Shown piece by piece: positions 34,362-42,180 of a DNA stretch of 64,000 nt. The translations under genes and the position numbers were made by a program. Source of the stretch: Cytophagales bacterium. GTDB taxonomy: Bacteria > Bacteroidota > Bacteroidia > Cytophagales > Cyclobacteriaceae. Under the pieces are notes generated by a model. It had not been told where the DNA came from. It saw only the letters and a program-made list of their open reading frames with translations, and did not search any database. The stretch lies in the NCBI GenBank assembly GCA_022360015.1, contig JAKSDQ010000117.1, positions 1 to 64,000 of the forward strand. Reading direction: 5' to 3'. Numbering within the stretch: position 1 is the first letter of the stretch; every line of letters begins with the position of its first letter.

Positions 34362-36085
34362 TGGCTGTTTAACTGAACTCCGTCCGGAAAATAGTTTAGC
34401 TTTCCTGCACAGTTAGTACCATATGAGTGGATAAGCTCCTTCATGATCATGGAATGGAATCCGGCGTGTTTTAATGAACGTTCATTTTCATTAACCACCA
34501 CCATTCCCTCATCAAAATGATACTTATCAAAGTTTTTTATCAAATTCCCATCTCTGCTGATAATATGTACCGGTGTGTCGTAGCTATGAGACCAGTTAGC
34601 AACGACAGGCGGCTGATGATCTCCTATCAAAATAAAAAGATCGTTTTTCTTTCCATTCCTGATGATAAATCTGGTTAGATAATCCAATTGATAATTAATT
34701 GAATGAAGATAATTCTCATCAACTTTATTTTTTGTCTTACCTGTTGATTCCTGACTGCTATAATTAACCTGGGATAACAGGCGCCAGTTGTCTACCACCC
34801 TATCCGGGGAGTCGAAAGGATAGTGGGAGTTCAAACTGATAAAAAACAAAATGAACGGTTCAGTCGCCTGCTGTCGGATAAAATCATGCGCAAAGTTAAG
34901 AGAGTATTGGTCTGCCGGTGCGGGTAAGACACCATACAATTTACCCTTATAGTCCAAATCCTCAAATCTGATCCACTGATTAATCCCATAAAACTGGCTG
35001 TACCGACCATAAGGAATATCCCCCCGTTCATTTTGCAGGGTCGACAACCAGTAGCTTTTGTAACCAAATGTCTTGAGAGATTTATATAAAGTTGGCAAAT
35101 TAAACTCAGCATTATCAATCAAATAATCATAAAGTGCATGTTTATCGATGTTTGTGCCGGTTACAAAGCTGGTAAATGCAAGCCATGACCGCCCGCCTTT
35201 CACAGGTGATTGGCTGAATGCCGATACGCTCTTCCAGTCATGTGCCTTTAGTTGAGCTTCATTAGACTTTATGTTATTCAAATAGGCATTTCTGAGAGAA
35301 GTATCCTCATAAAGTATTCTACCGTATGACTCAACAAAAAATAAATAAATATTGGGCTTAACGGTCAACGAACAATTTTTGTAATTGTAATAACTGCTGT
35401 AGGTGGCAGGATTTAGCTGGTGAGTAGACCGATATACGACGGCTGACCGCCGGACATTATCAAATACCCAATATGCCTGCAGGGGAAAAGCCATTTTTAG
35501 GTTATCCAATCTGCTGTAAAAATCAATCAGCGACATCAGGCAAGGAATCGATATGGCAATCAAGACAATTTTAGAGGAAGTAGAAAAATTCAGGTGGTCT
35601 GATATTTTTTTAAAACGGTTGAAAATCAGATAAACAAGATAGAAAAGCAGCGCTATGACCAGCGGGAACAACACTAAAAGCCAAACTGAAGAGGCTGCCA
35701 GAATTGATAAACCTTCCTGTATCAACAAAACATCGCTATAAAAAAGGGGTTTCTGGTGATATAACGTCTGAATAACACCCTGGTAAATTTGATAGAGGAA
35801 CAAAATAAAGTAAATGCCAACCGCCAGGGGCCAAAATGGTTTTGGGAGCTTCCGGCTTTTAAATAAAACCACAATCCATGCTAAAATCAGCAAATCCACA
35901 CTGATGCGAAAGATGTCCTCATTGTCTCTCCTGAAAAAAAACTTCCATTTTTCCCTGAAGTTTCCCGCATGGATGAAGTCGGGAAAAAATGTGCTTGAAT
36001 CAAAATCCAGCAAAAATTTGGGAAGAAAGAGCAAGGCATTCAACAAAAAAAACAAAATCCAAAATATGACTTCTTTTTTAGACAT
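34358..36085 (-). CDS. Membrane-bound sulfatase/alkaline-phosphatase-fold protein
   Basis: A 575-residue protein with about five N-terminal membrane segments (residues 1-190) and an extracytoplasmic sulfatase-fold domain. Motifs are YLFFVESYGRILYED, the nucleophile-region SPVKGGRSWLAFTSFVTG and the metal motif FILIGDHQPPVV. The layout is that of lipoteichoic-acid synthase and phosphoethanolamine transferase relatives, so a phospho-transfer or hydrolase activity on an envelope glycolipid is more likely than sulfate ester cleavage. It is coupled to the CDP-alcohol phosphotransferase gene. Confidence 0.85.
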   Translation of the reverse strand: MSKKEVIFWILFFLLNALLFLPKFLLDFDSSTFFPDFIHAGNFREKWKFFFRRDNEDIFRISVDLLILAWIVVLFKSRKLPKPFWPLAVGIYFILFLYQIYQGVIQTLYHQKPLFYSDVLLIQEGLSILAASSVWLLVLFPLVIALLFYLVYLIFNRFKKISDHLNFSTSSKIVLIAISIPCLMSLIDFYSRLDNLKMAFPLQAYWVFDNVRRSAVVYRSTHQLNPATYSSYYNYKNCSLTVKPNIYLFFVESYGRILYEDTSLRNAYLNNIKSNEAQLKAHDWKSVSAFSQSPVKGGRSWLAFTSFVTGTNIDKHALYDYLIDNAEFNLPTLYKSLKTFGYKSYWLSTLQNERGDIPYGRYSQFYGINQWIRFEDLDYKGKLYGVLPAPADQYSLNFAHDFIRQQATEPFILFFISLNSHYPFDSPDRVVDNWRLLSQVNYSSQESTGKTKNKVDENYLHSINYQLDYLTRFIIRNGKKNDLFILIGDHQPPVVANWSHSYDTPVHIISRDGNLIKNFDKYHFDEGMVVVNENERSLKHAGFHSMIMKELIHSYGTNCAGKLNYFPDGVQLNSQ

Positions 36086-36154
36086 GTGAATTGAACGTTA
36101 ACAAAACCTGAAACATAATTTATTCAGTTTTCTATGGAAGGGTGATGGGCAAAT

Positions 36155-36565
36155 TTAAAAAAGCATTGGCGAAAAAATGATATCTACCCTTCTGTTTTTC
36201 ATTCTTCCCTTCCAGCTACTGTTACTATATAAGGGGTTGTGTTGTCCAAAATCCTTTTTATGGATTTGGTCAGTTGGGATACCTTTTAAAAGCAACTTTT
36301 GTATCACCGCATCACTTCGCATGTTAGACAGCCACTGGTTATATGCTACACCACCAATATTATCAGTGTGGCTTGTGATGCTGATTTGGAACATTTCCAG
36401 ATTTCCAATATTGTCCATGAGTTGAAAAAGTTCGATAGTTTGTTCTTCATCGACATGGTAGCTGCCCGGGCCAAAATAAATACTTCTGATAACAACAGAG
36501 TCGGCCTGACCAAAGACCAGAAATGAGAAACATACTAAACAGAGACTAATAAACAATCTTTTCAT
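36155..36565 (-). CDS. Small OmpA-like periplasmic protein
   Basis: A 136-residue protein with a signal peptide (MKRLFISLCLVCFSFLVFG) and an OmpA C-terminal-like domain alone. Recognisable are SIYFGPGSYHVDEEQ, ITSHTDNIGGVAYNQWLS and NRRVDIIFSP, the peptidoglycan-binding region. Unlike full OmpA it has no barrel, and the usual Asp/Arg pair around NxxLSxxRA is partly kept (NMRSDAV). It may bind the cell wall in the periplasm. It stands alone on the minus strand. Confidence 0.8.
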   Translation of the reverse strand: MKRLFISLCLVCFSFLVFGQADSVVIRSIYFGPGSYHVDEEQTIELFQLMDNIGNLEMFQISITSHTDNIGGVAYNQWLSNMRSDAVIQKLLLKGIPTDQIHKKDFGQHNPLYSNSSWKGRMKNRRVDIIFSPMLF

Positions 36566-36814
36566 ATCCTTCTGATATAATTGAAGAATAGTATACAGTC
36601 GATGACGCCTATCTCAAGTTAATATATAGCAATCAAACGAACTTTGAATTATTTGGTTCATAGTTTTTGCTTTTTCGCTTCAAAACTTACATATACAAAA
36701 GATTTTTATTAAATTAGATAGGATTTTGAATAATACTTGCTTTCAAAATTACTGATACCATAACAGCATAACCCATATATTTATCTGCAATGCCCTGACA
36801 AAAAAAGAAGAACC

Positions 36815-38119
36815 ATGAAACTATTGCTAACTCTGATCATTATCTTAGGCACTAGTGCAAGTCTGAAGGCACAATGGAACTGGGGAGAAGATGAAGCTAC
36901 CGCCAAAACAATGTATGCGAAATATACAGACGCCATGAAGCAAGGTAACTTTGCCGAGGCAGTGGAACCGTTGGAATGGCTGTTTGAAAACACCCCTGAT
37001 TTGAATTCATCTATTTATATCAACGGCGCTAAAATCTACGAGACCTTAGTAGACGCTGAAACGGATAAGGACAAAAAAGCCATGTATCAGGAAAAAACGC
37101 TAGCAACTTATGATAACAGGGTTAAGTATTTCAAAGGAGAGGCCAACGTTTTGAACAGAAAGGCCTATGTGGCATACAAATATTTAAAAGACAAACCGGA
37201 AAAGCATCCTGAACTATTTGAATTATTTGAAAAAGTATATGAGCTCAATGGCGATAAAGTATCTACGAGTAACCATGTAGCTTATTTGGATGTTGTAAAA
37301 AGACATAAAGACGCGGGTGGAGATATCAACGATGAGCAGATTATAGCAATTTATGATCAGATTTCTGAAATTATTGCTACGCAAAAAGAAAAAGGGAAAA
37401 AAGTTGAAACACTCAATAAAAATCAAGAAGTGCTTGACAAGTTACTTTCCAGCATGGTAGAGTTAGATTGCGACTTTATTCAGAATAAACTAGGCAGTTC
37501 ATTCAGGAATAATCCGGATGATCTGGCTATGGCAAAAAAAATCATCAAGCTTTCCCTCACTTACAAATGCACCGAAAAGCCCATATTTCTTGAAGCAGCC
37601 ATCCAGCTCCAAGACAAAGAACCCACTTACAGCATTGCCAGATTGATTGCTATTATAGCAGATAAAGTCGGCGAAACAAAAAAAGCTGAAAAGTACTACC
37701 ATGAGGCAGCAAAATTGACAGAAGAAAATGTCAAGAAAGCTGAAATCTATTATGGCCTCGCTAACCATTACCGCAGCCGTGGCATGAAACCTAAATCAAG
37801 GGAGTATGCTTTGAAAGCCGTTGCGAGCGATCCTTCCAAAAAGGAAGCTTACAAAGTCATAGGTGATCTGTATATGACCAGTTACAAGGAATGTAAAGAG
37901 GGTGAAAGCAGGGTGCAAGATAGGGCTGTTTATATTGCCGCCTACAATATGTATCAAAAAGCCGGCAATAACTCCTACATGAATACAGCCAGAGCCCAGT
38001 TTCCTTCGATTGAAGAGATATTCGAACTCGGATTGGAAGAAGGCCAGAACGTTACTGTGGGTTGCTGGATTAATGAAACCGTTAAAATTCAAAGAAGGCC
38101 TAGTGACGGCAACAATTAA
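36815..38119 (+). CDS. Secreted TPR-repeat protein
   Basis: A 434-residue protein with a signal peptide (MKLLLTLIIILGTSASLKAQ). The rest is mostly helical, with TPR-like units such as NFAEAVEPLEWLFENTPDLN and TKKAEKYYHEAAKLTEENVK and a Cys at each of several places near the C-terminus (ECKEGE, GCWIN). This general layout is common in Bacteroidota periplasmic proteins of unknown function. Several long Lys/Glu-rich stretches suggest a soluble periplasmic role. The upstream region carries a TATATTTA box at 36776-36783 with one mismatch to the -7 consensus. Confidence 0.8.
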   Translation: MKLLLTLIIILGTSASLKAQWNWGEDEATAKTMYAKYTDAMKQGNFAEAVEPLEWLFENTPDLNSSIYINGAKIYETLVDAETDKDKKAMYQEKTLATYDNRVKYFKGEANVLNRKAYVAYKYLKDKPEKHPELFELFEKVYELNGDKVSTSNHVAYLDVVKRHKDAGGDINDEQIIAIYDQISEIIATQKEKGKKVETLNKNQEVLDKLLSSMVELDCDFIQNKLGSSFRNNPDDLAMAKKIIKLSLTYKCTEKPIFLEAAIQLQDKEPTYSIARLIAIIADKVGETKKAEKYYHEAAKLTEENVKKAEIYYGLANHYRSRGMKPKSREYALKAVASDPSKKEAYKVIGDLYMTSYKECKEGESRVQDRAVYIAAYNMYQKAGNNSYMNTARAQFPSIEEIFELGLEEGQNVTVGCWINETVKIQRRPSDGNN

Positions 38120-38192
38120 ATCATGCCTCTGTTTTATGTGGTGATCTGTTTTTGCTCGGTCTAACCTTTTTATGGGTTAGGTGCCGACATCA

Positions 38193-39119
38193 TTATCTTT
38201 TTTTTTCAATCCGCTTCCATATCTCATCAATTTTGGTAGAGTCGACAACTACGCGTTCCCCCGAATCGGGATCTGTCCTTACTTTTTTTACGTATCCTGA
38301 GTGATACCAGAGCCCATTCTCAATTTTCTTACTAAAAGGAAGCACTGTGCCTGTATAGGGAACCACCACGCCTTTCTGACTCCCTCTAGGATACCTGTAT
38401 TCGATAAATTCCGTATAACTTTCACCATTTAACATGTATTTTCCCCCTCCTTCTGCAAATACCTCATCCCCTTCCTTATTAAAGAAAACCCAGTTAAAAT
38501 GGGTAGGGGTAATATGCTTAATACAGCCAAAAAAATCCGGATGTTCCAGCCTGATCGAGTCCCCTTCCTCACGGTAAGACAGTAACTCCCAGGTGCCTAT
38601 GAGTTCAGAGGCATTTTTTGGCTCTTCAGGTATTTTTTCCCATATTTCCTCGATTTTTACCGAATCCACTACTACCATTTCACCGGTTTCGGGGTCAAAT
38701 TCTGTCTCCAGGGCATAACCGGTTTGGTATAATTTTCCATCCCTGAGTTTTACGTCGAAGGGAATGGATTGTCCTAAGATAGAAGATCCCGGCGGGAAAA
38801 AGAATTGAATATTTTCGATATACACCCCACGCTTGTAAACATAGGTACCACCTCCGGTACCAAGCATATCATCTTTGGATTTTGCATATTTGATCCAGGT
38901 GAAATGAGTAGGTGTAATGTTTTTCTCATAGATAATATCGGCTGAATATGAAGTCCAATCGGTACCTCCTTGCTCATGGTCAATATAGGAAATCAACCGC
39001 CAGGAACCTTCCATGGATTCAGGATTTGTTCCTGCTGATTCTTGTTTAGGTTTGTCGTTGTTACAGCTAAATTGAGCCAAAGCTATAATCACCACTGAAA
39101 TTGTAATTATTTTATTCAT
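38193..39119 (-). CDS. Lipoprotein with duplicated domain
   Basis: A 308-residue protein starting MNKIITISVVIIALAQFSC, with a lipobox Cys at 19. Two related domains of about 130 residues follow. Domain 1 contains GSWRLISYI, ITPTHFTWIKY and VVVDSVKIEEIWEKI. Domain 2 contains GTWELLSYR, ITPTHFNWVFF and VVVDSTKIDEIWKRI. Both share a GGGTY/GGGKY and PRGS/PPGS region. The fold may be lipocalin-like, but no function is known. An earlier ATG at 39158 is rejected because only the later one gives a proper signal peptide. Confidence 0.82.
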   Translation of the reverse strand: MNKIITISVVIIALAQFSCNNDKPKQESAGTNPESMEGSWRLISYIDHEQGGTDWTSYSADIIYEKNITPTHFTWIKYAKSKDDMLGTGGGTYVYKRGVYIENIQFFFPPGSSILGQSIPFDVKLRDGKLYQTGYALETEFDPETGEMVVVDSVKIEEIWEKIPEEPKNASELIGTWELLSYREEGDSIRLEHPDFFGCIKHITPTHFNWVFFNKEGDEVFAEGGGKYMLNGESYTEFIEYRYPRGSQKGVVVPYTGTVLPFSKKIENGLWYHSGYVKKVRTDPDSGERVVVDSTKIDEIWKRIEKKR

Positions 39120-39308
39120 GGCATTTGAAATTGTTTGTCCCAAATTGTATTTATCCAAAGAACGGTGTTATTAAATATAATTTACTTGAATAATCTGGCA
39201 ATTCAAATAAAAATCCTCAAAACCAACCCCGATAACGTGGCGTATGGAAAGAAGCAAGATTCCCTGCTTTGTTGTTAACCAGGGAATTTTACTTCTATGG
39301 GCACAGAA

Positions 39309-39644
39309 TTAGTTTTTTCCTCCTACCATCACCATTTCATTCATACTTATTTCAGTGAAATATTTTTTCTCACCATTGTTTTCATAAACACGATGGATCA
39401 GCTTACCCTCTATAGCTACCTCACTACCCTTTTTCAGGTATTTGCCAGCAATCTCACCAATCTTACCCCAAGCCACCACATTGTGCCATTGGGTTTCTTC
39501 TATTTTCTCTCCTGCGGAATTGCGGAAAGTCTCATTGGTAGCCATAGTAAATTTGGTAAGCGTCCTGTCACCATTAACCTGTCTTGTTTCCGGATCTGCC
39601 CCCAGCCGGCCAATTAACTGTACCCTGTTTCTTAAAGAATTCAT
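39309..39644 (-). CDS. ssb: Single-stranded DNA-binding protein, short form
   Basis: A 111-residue OB-fold protein. It has NRVQLIGRLGADPETR at the start, FTMATNETFRNSAGEK, ETQWHNVVAWGKIGEIAGKYLKKGSEVAIEGKL in segments and a final MNEMVMVG. It ends after the OB domain and lacks the Gly/Gln-rich linker and acidic tip that recruit partner proteins in housekeeping SSB. It is probably a second, specialised SSB, used in natural transformation or by mobile DNA. It is divergent from the zinc-finger-like gene at 39921. Confidence 0.92.
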   Translation of the reverse strand: MNSLRNRVQLIGRLGADPETRQVNGDRTLTKFTMATNETFRNSAGEKIEETQWHNVVAWGKIGEIAGKYLKKGSEVAIEGKLIHRVYENNGEKKYFTEISMNEMVMVGGKN

Positions 39645-39920
39645 AGTTTAAAAAATTTATCAATACATGTTCAATTAGTAAAAAAAAATCTTTAATTTCA
39701 TTGGCTCTAATGGTCAATGATTAATTTCAAGGCAAAGTAAATAAATGGCTTCAGATTTATTCGTTTAATAAACATTTATAGTCGTTTAAAAAACATTTGT
39801 CAACGCTTAACAGCACCAATTGGCCACGCAACTCCCCTCAACCATATTGGCCTCCATGAAGGTTTAAAGCTGATTTTCATATCGGAAACATTATTTATTT
39901 ATTTTTTTAAATAATTTCTT

Positions 39921-40286
39921 ATGCAACCATCTAAAAGAAAATGCCTGGCTTGTGGCTGCCAGATACAAGGGCGTGCAGACAAAAAATTTTGCGCAGAACA
40001 GTGCCGCAACAATCATTACAACCAACTCAACCGAGATGCCAACCTGCACGTACGCAACGTCAATAACATTTTAAGGAAAAACCGACGTATCCTGGCCACC
40101 TTAAACCCTACCGGTAGTGGTAAAGTTCATCGAGACCGATTATTAATACAAGGGTTTGATTTTGAGCATTTCACAAACTGTCACCGTACCCGGTTAGGTA
40201 CCATTTATTATTGTTATGAACAGGGATATATGACGATTGACAATGGGTTTGTGATACTTAAGACTAAAATGGTAAGGACAGCATAG
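39921..40286 (+). CDS. Small protein with Cys-rich zinc-ribbon-like N-terminus
   Basis: A 121-residue basic protein. The N-terminus has CLACGCQIQGRADKKFCAEQC, two CxxC-like pairs that could bind zinc. The middle is Asn/Arg-rich with the sequence LRKNRRILATLNPTG, and the C-terminus is aromatic (GTIYYCYEQGYMTID). A DNA- or RNA-binding role is possible. I recall similar unnamed proteins in Bacteroidota. It is divergent from the short ssb gene with 276 AT-rich bases between them. Confidence 0.7.
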   Translation: MQPSKRKCLACGCQIQGRADKKFCAEQCRNNHYNQLNRDANLHVRNVNNILRKNRRILATLNPTGSGKVHRDRLLIQGFDFEHFTNCHRTRLGTIYYCYEQGYMTIDNGFVILKTKMVRTA

Positions 40287-40840
40287 TCGGCTACCAGTTA
40301 ATGTTTACGGCAGGTTGCTTTTACTTCAGTTCACTTTCATACAACAAAAAATAAATTGCTGATAATCAATAATATACCTAATCATACTATGATTGGTTGC
40401 AAAGATATGAGTTTTTGCATTTTTGTTATTTTCTTAGGGTAGCGATTAGCCAAGATCGTGGGGGCTCGTTCTGCTATTTTTTGCAGATGGCAGGAGCGCT
40501 GTTGCTTAACTATTATATAATCAATTCATAAATTATTGAACATCAAATATTTATGAATTGGTTGTTTTTGTTAGAGGTTGGGTCAATTGTCTGACCTTGG
40601 GGAATTTTGCGGTTAACCATTGTTCACCACAAAGGCGCAAAGACACACAGAGGTTTTAGCCTATATAAAAATGCTGGCACATACTGAAGGTGTGTAACAG
40701 CCACGTCCGCTCGCGCCAGGGGGGGTAAAGTTATCCAAATTTGAGGTTCGATCCCACCCATCGCAGGAACTCTTAGGTAACTACTCCGTATAATAGGTAC
40801 TTTCAAGCCAATTTAATAATTAACAACTAAAAGTAGTAAA
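40287..40840. other. Non-coding stretch with repeat-like debris
   Basis: No credible gene is seen in about 550 bases. The stretch includes a 12-base inverted repeat (separate entry) and a short imperfect dyad TCTGCtattttttGCAGA near 40471-40488. It also has a segment at 40620-40660 (CACCACAAAGGCGCAAAGAC) of a kind that recurs between genes in many genomes. The mosaic look suggests remnants of mobile or repeated DNA. Confidence 0.5.
40522..40560. repeat. 12-bp perfect inverted repeat
   Basis: CAATTCATAAAT at 40522-40533 and ATTTATGAATTG at 40549-40560 are exact reverse complements with a 15-base AT-rich spacer. It could be a factor-binding site, a hairpin or the end of a decayed element. No T-tract directly follows. 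Confidence 0.55.
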
Positions 40841-40871
40841 TTGTCAAGATCAATGAGAGCGACTGAGTTTG
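40841..40871 (+). promoter_or_regulatory. Candidate promoter of the sulfurtransferase gene
   Basis: TTG at 40841 is followed after 20 bases by TGAGTTTG at 40864-40871, one mismatch from TAnnTTTG. It ends 19 bases before the ATG at 40891. Confidence 0.4.
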
Positions 40872-40890
40872 ACAATAAAAAACAACCTTC

Positions 40891-41739
40891 ATGACACAAT
40901 TAAAAATCACAGAGCCGGTTGTATCAATAGAATGGCTTTCAGCAAACGTCGACCATCCGGACTTAATCATTCTGGATGCCAGTTTAAAAAAACCAAACGC
41001 TGAAGATTCCAAAAATGAGTATGCAAACATCAGGATCAAAAATGCCAGGTTTTTTGATATTGAGAACTCATTTTCCGAAATATCCGGTCCTTTACCACAC
41101 ATGATGCCAACACCGGAGTTGTTTTCAGCAGAGGCGCAGAAACTCGGAATCAAGCAAAACAGTGTCATCGTGGTTTATGATAACCATGGTATGTATTCAA
41201 GCCCCAGGGCCTGGTGGATGTTCAGGGCGATGGGACATGAAAATGTGGCTGTCCTCAATGGTGGCCTTCCTTCCTGGAGAAAAGCGAACCTGGCTTGTGA
41301 ACCTGCAAGGCAGATGCCCGTACCCCATGGTAATTTTAAGGCCTCCTATCAGCCGGCATTGATTTCAGATCTGGAACAGGTATCGGTGGCCATGCATGAT
41401 CCGGGTACCTTGATTTTAGATGCCCGTTCAGAAGGCAGATTTACCGGCAGCACGCCTGAGCCAAGAGCAGGTCTCCGGGGTGGTCACATTCCCAATTCCA
41501 TCAATCTCCCATTTGAAAAAGTTGTGAAAGAGGGTGAAATGCTACCTGAAGATGACTTGAAAGAAATGTTTGCCAACCTGCATGTTAAAAATGAAAAACT
41601 GATTTTTACCTGCGGCTCAGGTGTCACCGCCTGTATCATCGCCCTGGCAGCAGAACGGGCGGGCTTGCATCAAAAATCAATCTACGATGGCTCATGGAGC
41701 GAATGGGGAAAACTACCGGATTTACCCATAGAATGCTGA
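40891..41739 (+). CDS. Two-domain sulfurtransferase, 3-mercaptopyruvate type
   Basis: A 282-residue protein with two rhodanese domains. The active-site loop in the second domain reads CGSGVTAC (about 242-249), the mercaptopyruvate sulfurtransferase form, whereas thiosulfate enzymes usually have CRKGVTA. Also seen are WLSANVDHPDLIILDAS near the start, DNHGMYSSPRAWWMFRAMGH, LDARSEGRF and GHIPNSINLPF. It would move sulfur from mercaptopyruvate to thiols or cyanide in the cytoplasm, as no signal peptide is present. The stop overlaps the start of a gene remnant. Confidence 0.92.
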   Translation: MTQLKITEPVVSIEWLSANVDHPDLIILDASLKKPNAEDSKNEYANIRIKNARFFDIENSFSEISGPLPHMMPTPELFSAEAQKLGIKQNSVIVVYDNHGMYSSPRAWWMFRAMGHENVAVLNGGLPSWRKANLACEPARQMPVPHGNFKASYQPALISDLEQVSVAMHDPGTLILDARSEGRFTGSTPEPRAGLRGGHIPNSINLPFEKVVKEGEMLPEDDLKEMFANLHVKNEKLIFTCGSGVTACIIALAAERAGLHQKSIYDGSWSEWGKLPDLPIEC

Positions 41740-41909
41740 AAACTAAAACCACCCAACCAATGCGTGCAAAACAGAAAAACGAAAGTGCCATTCCCACCGG
41801 CAAGCTGGATTTGTATGACAGGCTGATTGAAGCCCATCCTGGCATAGAATGCAAGGGGGCACATTTACCAATATTTGTATTTAAGCAAAAAGCGCAAATT
41901 AACACTTAA
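41733..41909 (+). pseudogene. Truncated TfoX-N-domain-like fragment
   Basis: The frame from ATG 41733 (or 41760) encodes NESAIPTGKLDLYDRLIEA and then PGIECKGAHLP, which resembles from memory the start of small TfoX-N-like proteins of Bacteroidota that continue with a YTSxNGxMFSF segment. Here the similarity stops at about 41868 and the frame ends with an unrelated tail (FKQKAQINT). The remaining ~70 residues of the expected protein are missing. It looks like a deletion remnant joined to an antitoxin fragment. It overlaps the sulfurtransferase stop. Confidence 0.45.
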
Positions 41910-41973
41910 AATGATCCGCAATCTCCATGAAAAGCTCAATATACCCTATGAATCCCTTATGGCAGATTATTAA
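41869..41973 (+). pseudogene. C-terminal remnant of a HigA-like antitoxin
   Basis: In a frame different from the preceding fragment, 41869-41973 encodes a tail that reads YLSKKRKLTLKMIRNLHEKL and then NIPYESLMADY before a stop. This is very like the end of the HTH domain of HigA-type antitoxins (xKRxLTLxMIRxLHxxLGIPxExLI). The upstream two thirds and any higB toxin are absent, so it should be non-functional. ATG at 41911 could start only a 20-residue peptide. Confidence 0.5.
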
Positions 41974-42180
41974 CCGCTCATTATCTTAGTGCAGTGATCA
42001 AATACTTGCTTTACCTACTTTTTTAATGCTTATGAGAATAATCCATTGATAAAAACGCTGCTCTGAAAATATTTATAAAGCCCGGAGGAAAAAAGTGCTA
42101 AGGGCCATGGAGGTCGAAGCTTAGAAGTATTAGAATTAATTCATATGCTATTCTCATTGGCATCATAAATTCATTGGGAA

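Noticed and set aside
38161-38180. CTAACC/GGTTAG hairpin after the TPR gene as a terminator
   Set aside because: The stem is only six pairs and the T-tract is more than 15 bases away and part of the next gene's coding sequence.
40745-40754. GGTTCGATCC, which looks like a tRNA T-loop
   Set aside because: The flanking bases do not form a five-pair T stem, and no matching acceptor or anticodon arm is seen upstream.
40624-40806. 60-codon minus-strand frame in the gene-free island
   Set aside because: It covers repeat-like sequence that is often wrongly called as a gene (ending CVFAPLW).
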